64,000 nucleotides of DNA, taken from contig NZ_LIVV01000002.1 of the NCBI RefSeq assembly GCF_001905825.1, positions 438,441 through 502,440 on the forward strand. The letters run 5' to 3'. Each line of letters starts with the position of its first letter. Position 1 is the stretch's first letter. The notes under the pieces were generated by a model. The model was not told the DNA's origin. It was given only the letters and a program-made list of their open reading frames with translations, and searched no databases. This stretch comes from Streptomyces sp. CB02009 (lineage in GTDB: Bacteria; Actinomycetota; Actinomycetes; Streptomycetales; Streptomycetaceae). A program made the position numbers and the translations under genes. Shown here in pieces: positions 9,197-17,974 of this stretch.

Positions 9197-10069
9197 ATGC
9201 CCGAACTCCCCGAGGTGGAAGCGCTCCGCGCGTTCCTCGACACGCATCTGGTGGGCAAGGAGATCGCCCGCGTGCTGCCCGTCGCGATCAGCGTGCTCAA
9301 GACGTACGACCCGCCCCTGAGCGCCGTCGAGGGCGCCGAGGTCACCGCGGTCGGACGGCACGGGAAGTTCCTCGACCTCACCGTCGCGGGCCCCGCCGGT
9401 GAGCTGCACCTGCTCTTCCACCTCGCCCGCGCGGGCTGGCTCCGCTGGCAGGACCCGCTGCCCTCGGGACCGCCGAAGCCCGGCAAGGGGCCGCTGGCGC
9501 TGCGGACCGCGCTCACCGGCGGCGACGGCTTCGACCTCACCGAGGCGGGCACCACCAAGCGCCTCGCCGTGTACGTGGTGCACGACCCGGGGGAGGTCCC
9601 GGGCGTGGCGCGGCTCGGACCCGACCCGCTCGCCGAGGACTTCGGCCCCGAGGAGTTCGCCGCCCTGCTCTCCGGCGAACACCGCCAGATCAAGGGCGCC
9701 CTGCGCGACCAGGGCCTCATCGCCGGCATCGGCAACGCGTACAGCGACGAGATCCTCCACGCCGCGAAGATGTCCCCCTTCAAACCCACCCAGAACCTCA
9801 CCCCGGACGAGACCGCCGCCCTCTACACGGCGATGCGGACCACCCTCCACGAGGCCGTCGAACGCTCCCACGGCCTCGCCGCCGGCAAGCTCAAGGCCGA
9901 GAAGAAGAGCGGTCTGCGCGTCCACGGCCGCACCGGTGAACCCTGCCCCGTGTGCGGGGACACCATCCGCGAGGTCTCCTTCAGCGACTCCTCCCTCCAG
10001 TACTGCCCGACCTGCCAGACCGGCGGCAGGCCGCTCGCCGACCGCCGTCTGTCCAAGCTCCTGAAGTAG
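9197..10069 (+). CDS. Fpg/Nei-family DNA glycosylase
   Basis: Base-excision repair enzyme that removes oxidised bases and nicks the strand. The 290-residue protein starts MPELPEVEALR; after Met removal Pro2 is the catalytic nucleophile and Glu3 the acid, both present. The helix-two-turn-helix region (QGLIAGIGNAYSDEIL) is present, and the protein ends with a zinc finger made of CPVCG and, 20 residues later, CPTCQ. The start is ATG at 9197 with GGGAG directly upstream, although CAGGGT (9185-9190) also fits a leaderless -10. Length and motifs are full. Whether it prefers 8-oxoguanine or oxidised pyrimidines cannot be told from sequence. Confidence 0.93.
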   Translation: MPELPEVEALRAFLDTHLVGKEIARVLPVAISVLKTYDPPLSAVEGAEVTAVGRHGKFLDLTVAGPAGELHLLFHLARAGWLRWQDPLPSGPPKPGKGPLALRTALTGGDGFDLTEAGTTKRLAVYVVHDPGEVPGVARLGPDPLAEDFGPEEFAALLSGEHRQIKGALRDQGLIAGIGNAYSDEILHAAKMSPFKPTQNLTPDETAALYTAMRTTLHEAVERSHGLAAGKLKAEKKSGLRVHGRTGEPCPVCGDTIREVSFSDSSLQYCPTCQTGGRPLADRRLSKLLK

Positions 10070-10245
10070 CCCGAGGCCGCGGAAGCGCTCGCGAAACCAC
10101 TCGCGGAAGCGTCGCGCTCGCGGAAGCCTCGGGCTCGCAAGAGCCTCGCGCTCGCGGACGTGCCCGAGGCTGCGGACGTGCCCGAGGCCGTGGAGTCGCC
10201 GGCGCTCGCGGAGGCGCTCCTCGACCGCCGGTTACACTCCGCCGC
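10070..10245. repeat. GC-rich imperfect repeats between Fpg and LytTR genes
   Basis: The word GCGCTCGCGGA or a close variant occurs at about 10085, 10114, 10149 and 10202. A perfect 17-bp direct repeat GCGGACGTGCCCGAGGC lies at 10154-10170 and 10172-10188. The array ends just before a TACACT hexamer at 10233-10238 that sits 7 nt from the next ATG. Confidence 0.8.
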
Positions 10246-11013
10246 ATGCTGCGCGTACTGGCCGTCGACGACGAGGAACCCGCCCTCGGGGAGCTGCTCT
10301 ACCTGCTGCGCGCCGACCCCCGTGTGCGCTCCGCCGAGGGCGCGGGGGACGCCACCGCCGCCCTCCGCAGGATCGGGCGCGCCCTGGAGACCGGGCCGGA
10401 CGGCGACGACGCCGTCGACGTCGTCTTCCTCGACATCCACATGCCGGGCCTCACCGGGCTCGACGTGGCCCGCCTGCTCGCCGGCTTCGCCCGCCCGCCG
10501 CTCGTCGTCTTCGTCACCGCCCACGAGGGCTTCGCACTCCAGGCCTTCGACCTCAAGGCGGTCGACTACGTTCTGAAGCCCGTCCGAAGGGAGCGCCTCG
10601 CCGAGGCCGTGCGCCGCGTCCACGACCTCGTGCACGCCACCGCCGCCCCGGCCGCGGCCGGGCCCGCCGCGCCCGCCGTGGCCGAGCAGGTCCCCGTCGA
10701 GCTGGGCGGGATCACCCGGTTCGTCTCCGTCGACGACATCGTCTACGTCGAGGCCCACGGCGACTACGCCCGCCTCCACACCGACCACGGCAGCCACCTC
10801 GTCCGCATCCCGCTCTCCACCCTCGAGGAGCGGTGGGCGGCCCGCGGCTTCGTCCGCATCCACCGCAGCCATCTCGTGGCGCTCGCCCGGATCGACGAGC
10901 TCCGCCTCGACGGCGGCGCCACCTCCGTACGGGTCGGAGACACCGACCTGGCGGTCAGCCGGCGGCACGCCCGGCCCCTGCGCGACCTGCTGATGCGCCG
11001 CGCAGGGGGCTGA
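10246..11013 (+). CDS. LytTR-family response regulator
   Basis: Response regulator of 255 residues with a receiver domain (acidic DDEE near residue 8, phospho-acceptor Asp near 64 in VVFLDIHMPG, Lys in YVLKPVRR) and a C-terminal LytTR DNA-binding domain (VYVEAHGDYARLHT, RIHRSHLVAL). Its likely partner is the LytS-type kinase at 13350-14549; the two bracket a DUF485 gene and a symporter gene, so the module probably senses and imports a small carboxylate or similar nutrient. The ATG has no ribosome site and follows TACACT by 7 nt, so a leaderless start is likely. The frame is open upstream, but the upstream stretch is repeat sequence and unlikely to be coding. Confidence 0.93.
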   Translation: MLRVLAVDDEEPALGELLYLLRADPRVRSAEGAGDATAALRRIGRALETGPDGDDAVDVVFLDIHMPGLTGLDVARLLAGFARPPLVVFVTAHEGFALQAFDLKAVDYVLKPVRRERLAEAVRRVHDLVHATAAPAAAGPAAPAVAEQVPVELGGITRFVSVDDIVYVEAHGDYARLHTDHGSHLVRIPLSTLEERWAARGFVRIHRSHLVALARIDELRLDGGATSVRVGDTDLAVSRRHARPLRDLLMRRAGG

Positions 11014-11113
11014 GCCCGACGGCGCCGACCCCCTACCGCGGGTGTTCCCACCTGCGTAGACTCCACGCGAACCGGGCCCCGATGGCCGCTCCTTCCGACC
11101 GAAGCGGACGACG

Positions 11114-11566
11114 ATGTCCGATCAGATGCCCGATCAGATGCCCGAGCAGATGTCCGAGCAGCACCCTCCCCCGTCCGTCGGCCGAGGGGACCCCCAGCGC
11201 AGGCCCCGCCGCGAGACCGTCACGTACGCCTCCGCCCACGGCGCCGGGACGACCGTGCCGGACGCCGCCAGGCGCCGTCCCGTCCATCCGCCGGCGCGCT
11301 CCGAGATAGACGAGCAGACCACCCTCGGCCACACCTACGTCCGCTCCCTGATGCGCAGCCAGCTGCGCGCCGCACTCACCGCCCTGGGCGCGCTCGCGCT
11401 GCTCGTCGGCTCGCTGCCGCTGGTCCTCGCCCTGCCCGCCCCCGAAGCCTTCGTCTGGCTCGCCCTCGGCGTCGGGGTGTATCCCGTCGTCTGGGGGATC
11501 GCCCACTGGTACGTACGGCGCGCCGAACGCAACGAGCGCGACTTCACCGGCCTCGTCGAACGCTGA
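11114..11566 (+). CDS. DUF485 inner-membrane protein
   Basis: Small membrane protein of 150 residues found next to SSS-type acetate/carboxylate symporters. The DUF485 core (about residues 72-147) has the entry sequence HTYVRSLMRSQLR, two membrane segments (about 85-105 and 112-132) and a charged end RRAERNERDF. The N-terminal ~70 residues are hydrophilic and begin with a four-fold repeat (SDQM PDQM PEQM SEQ) encoded by 12-bp units at 11114-11161. It ends 8 nt before the symporter start, so the pair should be co-transcribed. The exact role of DUF485 proteins is not settled; a symporter accessory function is inferred from the constant pairing. Confidence 0.88.
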   Translation: MSDQMPDQMPEQMSEQHPPPSVGRGDPQRRPRRETVTYASAHGAGTTVPDAARRRPVHPPARSEIDEQTTLGHTYVRSLMRSQLRAALTALGALALLVGSLPLVLALPAPEAFVWLALGVGVYPVVWGIAHWYVRRAERNERDFTGLVER

Positions 11567-11574
11567 AGCACCGC

Positions 11575-13353
11575 GTGAACCAGACCTACGCCGTCGCAGC
11601 CGTCACCGCGGTCGTCCTCGCCACCGTCCTCATCGGCGCCCTCGGCCTGCGGATCTCCCGGACGACCTCCGACTTCTACGTGGCCTCGCGCACGGTCCGG
11701 CCCGGCCTCAACGCCGCCGCCATCAGCGGCGAGTACCTCTCCGCCGCCTCCTTCCTCGGCATCGCCGGGCTCGTCCTCGTCCAGGGCCCCGCGATGCTCT
11801 GGTACCCCGTCGGCTACACCGCCGGCTACCTCGTGCTGCTGGTCCTCGTCGCCGCCCCGCTGCGCCGCTCGGGGGCGTACACCCTCTCCGACTTCGCGGA
11901 GGCCCGCCTCCAGTCCCCGCAGGTGCGCCGTCTCGCCAGCCTGTTCGTCGTCGGCATCGGCTGGCTCTACCTGCTGCCCCAACTCCAGGGCGCCGGGCTC
12001 ACCCTGGAGATCCTCACCGGAGCGCCCGACTGGGTCGGCGGGCTGCTCGTCGCCCTCGTCGTCACCGGTACGGTCGCCGCGGGCGGCATGCGCAGCATCA
12101 CCTTCGTCCAGGCCTTCCAGTACTGGCTGAAGCTGACCGCCCTGCTCGTCCCCGTCCTCTTCCTGCTCGCGGCCTGGTACGGGGACGGGGCGCCCCGGGC
12201 CCGCTTCGACGCCCCCGCCGTGCTGCGCGGCCACACCGTCGTCACGGTGGCCGACGCGGTACGGATCGGTCTCGACGACCCGCTCACCGTCACGGTCACC
12301 GGCAGCGTCGACGCGGTCCCGTACGAGAAGCGGACCGTGACCCTGGCCCCCGGCACGCATCACGTCGCCGGCGGCACGACCCTCGCCTTCGCGCCGGGAG
12401 CGGCACTGCCCGAGAGGGTCGCCGCAGGCGCGGAACCTCCCCCGGACTCCGGCCGGCCGGAGTCCCGGCTCGATCCGCTCGGCTGGTCCCAGCCGCTGGC
12501 CGGCGGCCGCGACGGACACCAGCTGTACGCCACGTACGGACTGATCCTCGCGACCTTCCTCGGCACCATGGGCCTGCCGCACGTCGCCGTCCGCTTCTAC
12601 ACCAGCCCGCACGGCCGGGCGGCCCGCCGCACCACCCTCGTCGTGCTCGGACTCGTCGGCGCCTTCTACCTGCTGCCGCCGCTGTACGGCGCCCTCGGCC
12701 GGATCTACGCCCCCGAGCTCGCCCTCACCGGTTCCGCCGACGCCGCCGTGCTCGTGCTGCCGGACCGCATCCTGGGCGGGCTGCTCGGCGACCTCCTGGG
12801 CGCGCTCCTCGCGGGCGGCGCCTTCGCCGCCTTCCTCTCCACCGCCTCGGGGCTCACCATGTCCGTCGCCGGAGTCCTCACCCAGGATGTCCTGCCGTCC
12901 CGGGGCGTACGGCACTTCCGTCTCGCGACCCTGCTCGCCACCGCCGTACCGCTGGTGGTGGGGGTGTTCGCCTCGAAGGTGCCGGTCGCCGACGCGGTCG
13001 GCCTCGCGTTCGCCGTCTCCGCCTCCTCGTTCTGCCCGCTGCTGGTGCTCGGCATCTGGTGGCGGCGCCTCACCCCGCCCGGCGCGACGGCCGGGCTGCT
13101 GCTGGGCGGCGGCTCCGCGCTCGCGGCCGTCATGGCGACCCGGGCGGGGCTCGCCCCCGAGGGCTGGCCGCACACCCTGATGGCCTGGCCCGCGGTCTGG
13201 TCGGTGCCGCTCGGTTTCCTCACCATGGTCCTGGTCTCCCTCGCCACACCCCGCCGTGTCCCGCCCGGCACTCCGGCGCTCCTCGCCCGCCTCCACCTGC
13301 CGGAGGAGATCACCGGCACCGTGCCCGCCGCCGTCCAGGAGGTCCGCCGATGA
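11575..13353 (+). CDS. Sodium/solute symporter (SSS, ActP/MctC-like)
   Basis: Secondary transporter of 592 residues, probably importing a monocarboxylate such as acetate or pyruvate with a cation. Conserved SSS features are visible: FYVASRTVRPGLNAAAISGEYLSAASFLG at the first helices, GYTAGYLVLLVLVAAPLRRSGAYTLSDF and GLPHVAVRFYT. Between about residues 205 and 320 there is a hydrophilic insert of roughly 100 residues, larger than in E. coli ActP, as seen in actinobacterial homologues. The start is GTG 8 nt after the DUF485 stop. The stop overlaps the kinase start (ATGA). Substrate is inferred from family and from the surrounding two-component pair. Confidence 0.9.
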   Translation: MNQTYAVAAVTAVVLATVLIGALGLRISRTTSDFYVASRTVRPGLNAAAISGEYLSAASFLGIAGLVLVQGPAMLWYPVGYTAGYLVLLVLVAAPLRRSGAYTLSDFAEARLQSPQVRRLASLFVVGIGWLYLLPQLQGAGLTLEILTGAPDWVGGLLVALVVTGTVAAGGMRSITFVQAFQYWLKLTALLVPVLFLLAAWYGDGAPRARFDAPAVLRGHTVVTVADAVRIGLDDPLTVTVTGSVDAVPYEKRTVTLAPGTHHVAGGTTLAFAPGAALPERVAAGAEPPPDSGRPESRLDPLGWSQPLAGGRDGHQLYATYGLILATFLGTMGLPHVAVRFYTSPHGRAARRTTLVVLGLVGAFYLLPPLYGALGRIYAPELALTGSADAAVLVLPDRILGGLLGDLLGALLAGGAFAAFLSTASGLTMSVAGVLTQDVLPSRGVRHFRLATLLATAVPLVVGVFASKVPVADAVGLAFAVSASSFCPLLVLGIWWRRLTPPGATAGLLLGGGSALAAVMATRAGLAPEGWPHTLMAWPAVWSVPLGFLTMVLVSLATPRRVPPGTPALLARLHLPEEITGTVPAAVQEVRR

Positions 13354-14549
13354 GCGGCATCGCCCTCGCCGCCGCGGCCGCCGCCGGCGCCGTGCTGCTC
13401 GCCGCGGGCTTCGCCCTCGGACGGTTCACCGCCCGGCGGGCCGCCGATCCCGATCTCGGCACCCCCGTCGAACGCGCCACCTTCCACACCCTCCACACCG
13501 CCTCCCTCGCCGCGCCGCCGCTCCGCGCCGGGCTCACCGAGGAGACCGCGCGCAGGGCGGCGGGCACCCTCCGCTCGCTGCTGGGCACCGAGGCGCTCTG
13601 CCTGACCGACCGGGGCGCCGTCCTCGCCTGGGACGGACCCGGTGAGGACCATCACCGGGCGCACGTGCCGGAGCAGGCCGCCGAGACCCTGGAGAGCGGC
13701 CGCAGCCGGTCCGTGCACACGGACTGCGCCGACCCCGCCTGCCCGCTGCGCTGGGCGGTGATCGCCCCGCTCACCGGGGAGGACGGGGTGCTCGGCGCGC
13801 TCGTCGCCTACGGCTCGCGGGAGTCGGCCGTCCTGGTGCGGGCCGCGACCGAGGTGGCCCGCTGGGCCTCCGTACAGCTGGAGCTGGCCGAACTCGACCG
13901 CTCGCGCACCCGCATCGTGGAGGCCGAGATCCGTGCGCTGCGCGCGCAGATCTCCCCGCACTTCATCTTCAACTCCCTCGCCGCCATCGCCTCGTTCGTC
14001 CGTACCGACCCGGAGCAGGCCAGGGAACTGCTGCTCGAGTTCGCCGACTTCACCCGCTACTCCTTCCGCAGGCACGGCGAGTTCGCCCAGCTCGCCGACG
14101 AACTGCGTTCCATCGAGCAGTACTTGGCGCTCGCCGGGGCGCGCTTCGGCGACCGGCTGAAGGTGACGCTGCAGATCGCCCCCGAGGTGCTGCCGGTCAC
14201 CCTGCCCTTCCTGTGCCTCCAGCCCCTGGTGGAGAACGCCGTGAAGCACGGACTGGAGGACCGGGAGCGGGGCTGCCGGGTCACGATCGCCGCCCGCGAC
14301 GCGGGCGCGGAGGCCGTGGTGAGCGTCGAGGACGACGGCATCGGCATGGACCCGGAGCTGCTGCGGGCGGTGCTGCGCGGAGAGCACCCCGCCGGTTCCG
14401 GCATCGGCCTCTCCAACGTGGACGAGCGGCTGCGCCAGGTGTACGGGACGGAGTACGGACTCGTCATCGAGACGGGTGTCGGCGCGGGGATGAAGGTGAC
14501 GGTACGCATCCCCAAGTACCGCCCCGGCGTCCACCGTTCACCGGCCTGA
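13350..14549 (+). CDS. LytS-type sensor histidine kinase
   Basis: Histidine kinase of 399 residues with one N-terminal membrane segment, a GAF-like region (about 45-165) and a His_kinase domain with the signature QISPHFIFNSL (His about 206) followed by a HATPase with VENAVKHGLED and GIGLSNV. This architecture pairs with LytTR regulators, so the partner is almost certainly the gene at 10246. ATG overlaps the symporter stop by 4 nt (ATGA), showing translational coupling of sensor and transporter; the transporter may take part in sensing. The N-terminal region has Cys residues (TDCADPACPL) that could bind metal or respond to redox, which is speculation. Confidence 0.93.
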   Translation: MSGIALAAAAAAGAVLLAAGFALGRFTARRAADPDLGTPVERATFHTLHTASLAAPPLRAGLTEETARRAAGTLRSLLGTEALCLTDRGAVLAWDGPGEDHHRAHVPEQAAETLESGRSRSVHTDCADPACPLRWAVIAPLTGEDGVLGALVAYGSRESAVLVRAATEVARWASVQLELAELDRSRTRIVEAEIRALRAQISPHFIFNSLAAIASFVRTDPEQARELLLEFADFTRYSFRRHGEFAQLADELRSIEQYLALAGARFGDRLKVTLQIAPEVLPVTLPFLCLQPLVENAVKHGLEDRERGCRVTIAARDAGAEAVVSVEDDGIGMDPELLRAVLRGEHPAGSGIGLSNVDERLRQVYGTEYGLVIETGVGAGMKVTVRIPKYRPGVHRSPA

Positions 14550-14585
14550 CCGTGGACCGCAGACCGGCCGGACAGCCGGGCCGGC

Positions 14586-15095
14586 TCAGCGCAGGTGCAG
14601 CGAGAGATGGGCGAGCGGCAGCCCCAGCTTCCAGGCGGGCAGCCAGATCTGCTCCTCCTCGTCGACCGTGCAGCCGGACTCCTCGTCCGTCCGGGCGTCG
14701 AGGTCGGCGGCGAGGACCCAGGTGTCGCGCAGGCGCCGCCACGCGGTCTCCGCGAGCGCCAGGTCGGGGCCGCCGCCGGCCGTGCGGCGGGCCGCGAGCC
14801 GTTCCTCGACCCAGGGCGGCCAGGGCCGGTCGTACGCGGTGTGCCGCAGCCACTCGTCCACGCGGCCCGCGGGCCGGTCGTCCACCGGTCCGTCCGGCTC
14901 CTCCGAGAGGTGGACGGTGAGGGCGAGCGCCTGGAGGCCCGCCCGGTACTCCAGTGAGCCGGGTGCCACGAGGGCGGCGGCCCGCAGCACTTCGTCGGCC
15001 AGGTACTCGGCGCACAGCCAGGCCATCGGGACGGCGAGTTCGCCGCCACTCGTGCCGCCGGCGCCGTTCGTGCTCTCGGGGCGCAACGCTCCCAC
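14586..15095 (-). CDS. Hypothetical protein, helical, function unknown
   Basis: I do not recognise this family. The 169-residue product is acidic and probably soluble and helical, with Trp-rich segments (WLCAEYLADEVL, DRPWPPWVEERL, WLPAWKLGLPLAHLSLHLR). No signal peptide or membrane segment is seen. The start is uncertain: GTG at 15095 and TTG at 15086 are both close to GGGAG-type sequences but with tight spacing, and an ATG further inside (before AWLCAEYLADEVL) would still keep the conserved-looking part. It converges with the LytS-type kinase gene with 36 nt between. The ~270 nt upstream hold no other gene I can support. Confidence 0.55.
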   Translation of the reverse strand: MGALRPESTNGAGGTSGGELAVPMAWLCAEYLADEVLRAAALVAPGSLEYRAGLQALALTVHLSEEPDGPVDDRPAGRVDEWLRHTAYDRPWPPWVEERLAARRTAGGGPDLALAETAWRRLRDTWVLAADLDARTDEESGCTVDEEEQIWLPAWKLGLPLAHLSLHLR

Positions 15096-15369
15096 CTTCT
15101 CCCGGACATCGGGGACCCGGACGTGAGGGACCCGGGGAGAGCTTCCTCCGTGGAGGGCGCCCGTGTGTCCCGCTTTGCTCAACTCGCCCGTGTGCTTTCG
15201 GATACGTTTCCCGGCCGGATCGGTGCCGGTGGGATTGCTGATGTCCCGGGAGGTGCACGGGGCGGGGGAGGCGTCCCCGGCGGCAGCGGCGCGGCTCCGC
15301 CGACGGCCGGGGCGGCCGTCAGGGCGGTGCCCGGGGCGGCCGCCGGGCCGGCGCCCGGAGAGGGGCGGT

Positions 15370-15783
15370 TCAGCCGAGGAGCGCGTACACCGCGGTCGCG
15401 TGGGCGGCGGTCTCCTCCGTGCCCTCGGCCGTCATGGTGATGTCGGCGAAGGCCATCCGCTTTCCCGCCTTGGTGAGCCGGGCCCGCACGAGGACGTCGG
15501 CGCCGACGACCGCCCGCTGGAAGCTGATCGACTGCTGGACGGTGGTCATGGGCACGAAGCCGCCCCGGGCCGCGGCGACCGCGATCACGGTCGCGGTGTC
15601 GGCTGCGGCCATGAGGGCCTGCCCGGACAGGCCCCCGCCCTCCCGGGCGAGCCGCTCCGACCACGGGAGCCGGAGCACGGCCCCCTGGTCGTCGACCGAG
15701 GCGACGGTGAGCCCCAGATCGAGCACCCAGGGCGCGAAGTTGTCGGCGAGGATCTTTTCGGCGGCGGCGATGGTCAGCGTCAC
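15370..15783 (-). CDS. PaaI-like hotdog thioesterase
   Basis: Hotdog-fold acyl-CoA thioesterase family member of 137 residues. Family features include the sequence GLSGQALMAAADTATVIAV, where the catalytic helix lies, and TTVQQSISFQRAVVGADVLVRARLTKAGKRMAFADI on the adjacent strands. The GTG at 15783 lies 4 nt after the sigma-factor stop, so the gene is the second in a two-gene operon; a longer form starting at 15819 would overlap the sigma gene. No strong ribosome site is present, which suggests coupled translation. The acyl substrate is unknown. A thioesterase in the place where an anti-sigma gene is usually found is odd. Confidence 0.8.
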   Translation of the reverse strand: MTLTIAAAEKILADNFAPWVLDLGLTVASVDDQGAVLRLPWSERLAREGGGLSGQALMAAADTATVIAVAAARGGFVPMTTVQQSISFQRAVVGADVLVRARLTKAGKRMAFADITMTAEGTEETAAHATAVYALLG

Positions 15784-15787
15784 AGCG

Positions 15788-16345
15788 TCATTGTGAGGCC
15801 GTGGCACGGGGCCGGGCAACGGCCGCGCGGTGCGGCCGGTAGCCGGGCAGGGACCGGCCCAGCTGCCGCAGCGCGTAGTGGGAGCGGGACTTGACGGTGC
15901 CGGCCGGGATGCCGAGGTCGACGGCGGCCTCGTTGACGGTCAGACCGTGGAAGTAGATCCGGACCAGGACCTCGCGGTGCTCGGGGCTCAGTTCGCGGAC
16001 GGCCGCCCGTACGTCGAGCGCGGCCTCGGCCGAGGCGGTGGCGTCGTCCGGGTCGGGGGTCACCGCGAGGACGCCGTCCCCGATCTCGGCGGGCCGGGCG
16101 AGGCGGGAGCGCCGGGCGTCGATGGCGAGGCGGCGGGCCACGGTGAAGAGCCAGGGGCGCATCGACTCGTAGGGGCCGTCGAAGGCCTCGGGGTGGAGCC
16201 AGGCCCGTACCAGGGTCTCCTGGACGAGGTCCTCGGCCCGCTGGCGGTCCCCGTAGGTGAGGCCGAGGAGGAAGGAGAGGAGTGCGGGGCCGTGGTCCCG
16301 CTGCAGCTCCTCGAGGGTCCGTTCGTCGGTGGTCGCCGTGGTCAT
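15788..16345 (-). CDS. ECF-type RNA polymerase sigma factor
   Basis: Sigma-70 family factor of 185 residues with region 2 (about 12-80: EDLVQETLVRAWLHPEAF, RPWLFTVARRLAIDARR) and region 4 (about 115-170: LSPEHREVLVRIYFHGLTVNEAAVDLGIPAGTVKSR). It lacks sigma regions 1 and 3, as expected for the ECF group. The start is ATG at 16345 with GGGGAG 4-5 nt upstream. Close Streptomyces relatives are usually followed by a zinc-finger anti-sigma gene; here the next gene is a hotdog thioesterase and no anti-sigma gene is visible in the window. It is divergent from the CapA-like lipoprotein gene. Confidence 0.93.
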   Translation of the reverse strand: MTTATTDERTLEELQRDHGPALLSFLLGLTYGDRQRAEDLVQETLVRAWLHPEAFDGPYESMRPWLFTVARRLAIDARRSRLARPAEIGDGVLAVTPDPDDATASAEAALDVRAAVRELSPEHREVLVRIYFHGLTVNEAAVDLGIPAGTVKSRSHYALRQLGRSLPGYRPHRAAVARPRATASQ

Positions 16346-16541
16346 GCTCCCCGCCTCTCCTGCGGCTCGTCGTCCGGGGCGTATCGCAACCCATTCGGAC
16401 GGCGGGGGACAGGGAACGGACATCGGTCTGCGACGAACGGTCGCACCGAGCGGCGAATGGTACGGCGAACGGTCAGGGGCCGGTCGACCGGAGCCATTGC
16501 GTCCGTTTCAGCGGGTTCCGGACGCCCTGCGGCCCCGACCC

Positions 16542-16570
16542 TTGACTGCGGCTGTCGTGCGAGATCAATT
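16542..16570 (+). promoter_or_regulatory. Candidate housekeeping promoter of CapA-like gene
   Basis: TTGACT (16542-16547), a 17-nt spacer and TCAATT (16565-16570) resemble a HrdB-type promoter and would give a leader of about 40 nt before the ATG at 16615. The -10 matches only partly. Confidence 0.35.
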
Positions 16571-16614
16571 CGTGTGAAGAGATGTTCATCCCACGAATCG
16601 GGCGGAGTGCCGAC

Positions 16615-17835
16615 ATGACCTCACGCACCAGACCCGCGGGTGTGGTGGCGCTCGCCGCCTTGCTGCTCGCGGCGGCGACGGGCTGCACCGAAGGGAGCGA
16701 AGGTCCGGCCGGCGGAGCCCCCAGCCCCGAGGCCACCGGCGGAGGACCGGGCTCCGGGCCGCCCGCCGCCCCGTCCGCCGCGCCCGGCGGGGCGTCCGCG
16801 CCCGCCGGGTTCACCCTGGTCGCCTCCGGGGACATCCTTCCGCACGACTCGATCATCCGCCGGGCCGCCCAGGACGCGGGCGGCGACGGCTACGACTTCG
16901 CGCCGATGCTCTCCGGGGTGAAGTCCGTCGTCTCCCGGGCCGACCTGGCCCTCTGCCACATGGAGACCGTGTACGGCAAGGAGGGCGGGCCCTACACCGG
17001 CTACCCCGCCTTCAAGTCGCCGCCCCAGGTGGCCGCCGCGCTCAAGGCCACCGGCTACGACTCCTGCTCCACCGCCTCCAACCACACCCTCGACGACGGG
17101 GCGGCGGGCCTCGGCCGCACCCTCGACGCCCTGGACCGCGCGGGCGTCCGCCACGCCGGCTCGGCCCGCACGGCCGAGGAGGCGGCGAAGCCCACGCTGC
17201 TCACGGCGGGCGGTGCCACCGTGGCCCAGCTCGCCTACACCTACGGCACCAACGGCTACCCGATGCCCGAGGGGCAGCCGTGGGCCGTGCGGACGCTCGA
17301 CGAGCGGAAGGTGATCGCGGACGCCCGAGCCGCCCGCGCGGCCGGCGCCGACGTCGTCGTGGTCAGCGTCCACTGGGGCAGCGAGTGGCAGACGGAACCC
17401 GACGAGCGGCAGCTCGGGCTCGGCCGGGCGCTGACCGCCTCGCGGAGCGGGGGCCGCCCCGACATCGACCTGATCATCGGGACGCACGCGCATGTCCCGC
17501 AGGCGTACGAGAAGGTCAACGGCACCTGGATCGTCTACGGGATGGGCGACCAGATCGCCGGGGACATGATCAACCACGAGGGGGCCTACGACGCCCGCGG
17601 CAACCAGGGCAGCATCGGCCGTTTCACGTTCGGCCCGCCCAGGACCCCCGGCGGGCGCTGGGAGGTCACCAAGGCCGAGTTCGTCCCCCAGTGGTTCGAC
17701 ACCGCTCGGGGCCGGGTGGTCAACCTCGGCGCCGCCGACGGCTCCGACCCCCGCCACGCCGAGATCCGGGACACCGTCCGGCAGGTGGTCCTCAGCCGCG
17801 GCGCGGCCGCGGACGGGCTGGTGATGGGCCGGTAG
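16615..17835 (+). CDS. CapA/PgsA-family metallophosphatase-like lipoprotein
   Basis: Surface lipoprotein of 406 residues of the CapA family, which is linked to poly-gamma-glutamate or capsule synthesis in Bacillus but is widespread in Streptomyces with unknown role. A signal peptide ends at the lipobox AATGC, a Pro/Gly/Ala-rich linker follows, and the CapA metallophosphatase-like domain covers about residues 65-370 with SGDILPHDSII, SNHTLDDGAAGL, VVVSVHWGSEW and GTHAHVPQAYEKVNG. The start is ATG at 16615 with GGCGGAG 7 nt upstream. No capB or capC partner lies nearby, so a true capsule role is doubtful. Confidence 0.88.
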   Translation: MTSRTRPAGVVALAALLLAAATGCTEGSEGPAGGAPSPEATGGGPGSGPPAAPSAAPGGASAPAGFTLVASGDILPHDSIIRRAAQDAGGDGYDFAPMLSGVKSVVSRADLALCHMETVYGKEGGPYTGYPAFKSPPQVAAALKATGYDSCSTASNHTLDDGAAGLGRTLDALDRAGVRHAGSARTAEEAAKPTLLTAGGATVAQLAYTYGTNGYPMPEGQPWAVRTLDERKVIADARAARAAGADVVVVSVHWGSEWQTEPDERQLGLGRALTASRSGGRPDIDLIIGTHAHVPQAYEKVNGTWIVYGMGDQIAGDMINHEGAYDARGNQGSIGRFTFGPPRTPGGRWEVTKAEFVPQWFDTARGRVVNLGAADGSDPRHAEIRDTVRQVVLSRGAAADGLVMGR

Positions 17836-17903
17836 CAGCCCGGCGCCGACCGCCCCGGCCGGTCGCCGACCGTGGTCACGGTGGCGGGCGGTCGCCGGCG
17901 TTC

Positions 17904-17949
17904 GTCACGGCAGAGGTCGGATGTCGAGCCCGGTCACGGCAGAGGTCGG
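17904..17949. repeat. 17-bp direct repeat in gene gap
   Basis: GTCACGGCAGAGGTCGG occurs at 17904-17920 and 17933-17949, 29 nt apart. It lies between convergent CapA-like and Usp genes; diverged GGTCA-ACGG words follow up to 17990. Confidence 0.9.
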
Positions 17950-17974
17950 CCGGTCATGGCACGACCGGGACCGG

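Noticed and set aside
10081..10210. Repeats that could suggest a CRISPR array
   Set aside because: Units are 11-17 bp, imperfect and unevenly spaced, without unique spacers; no cas genes are present.
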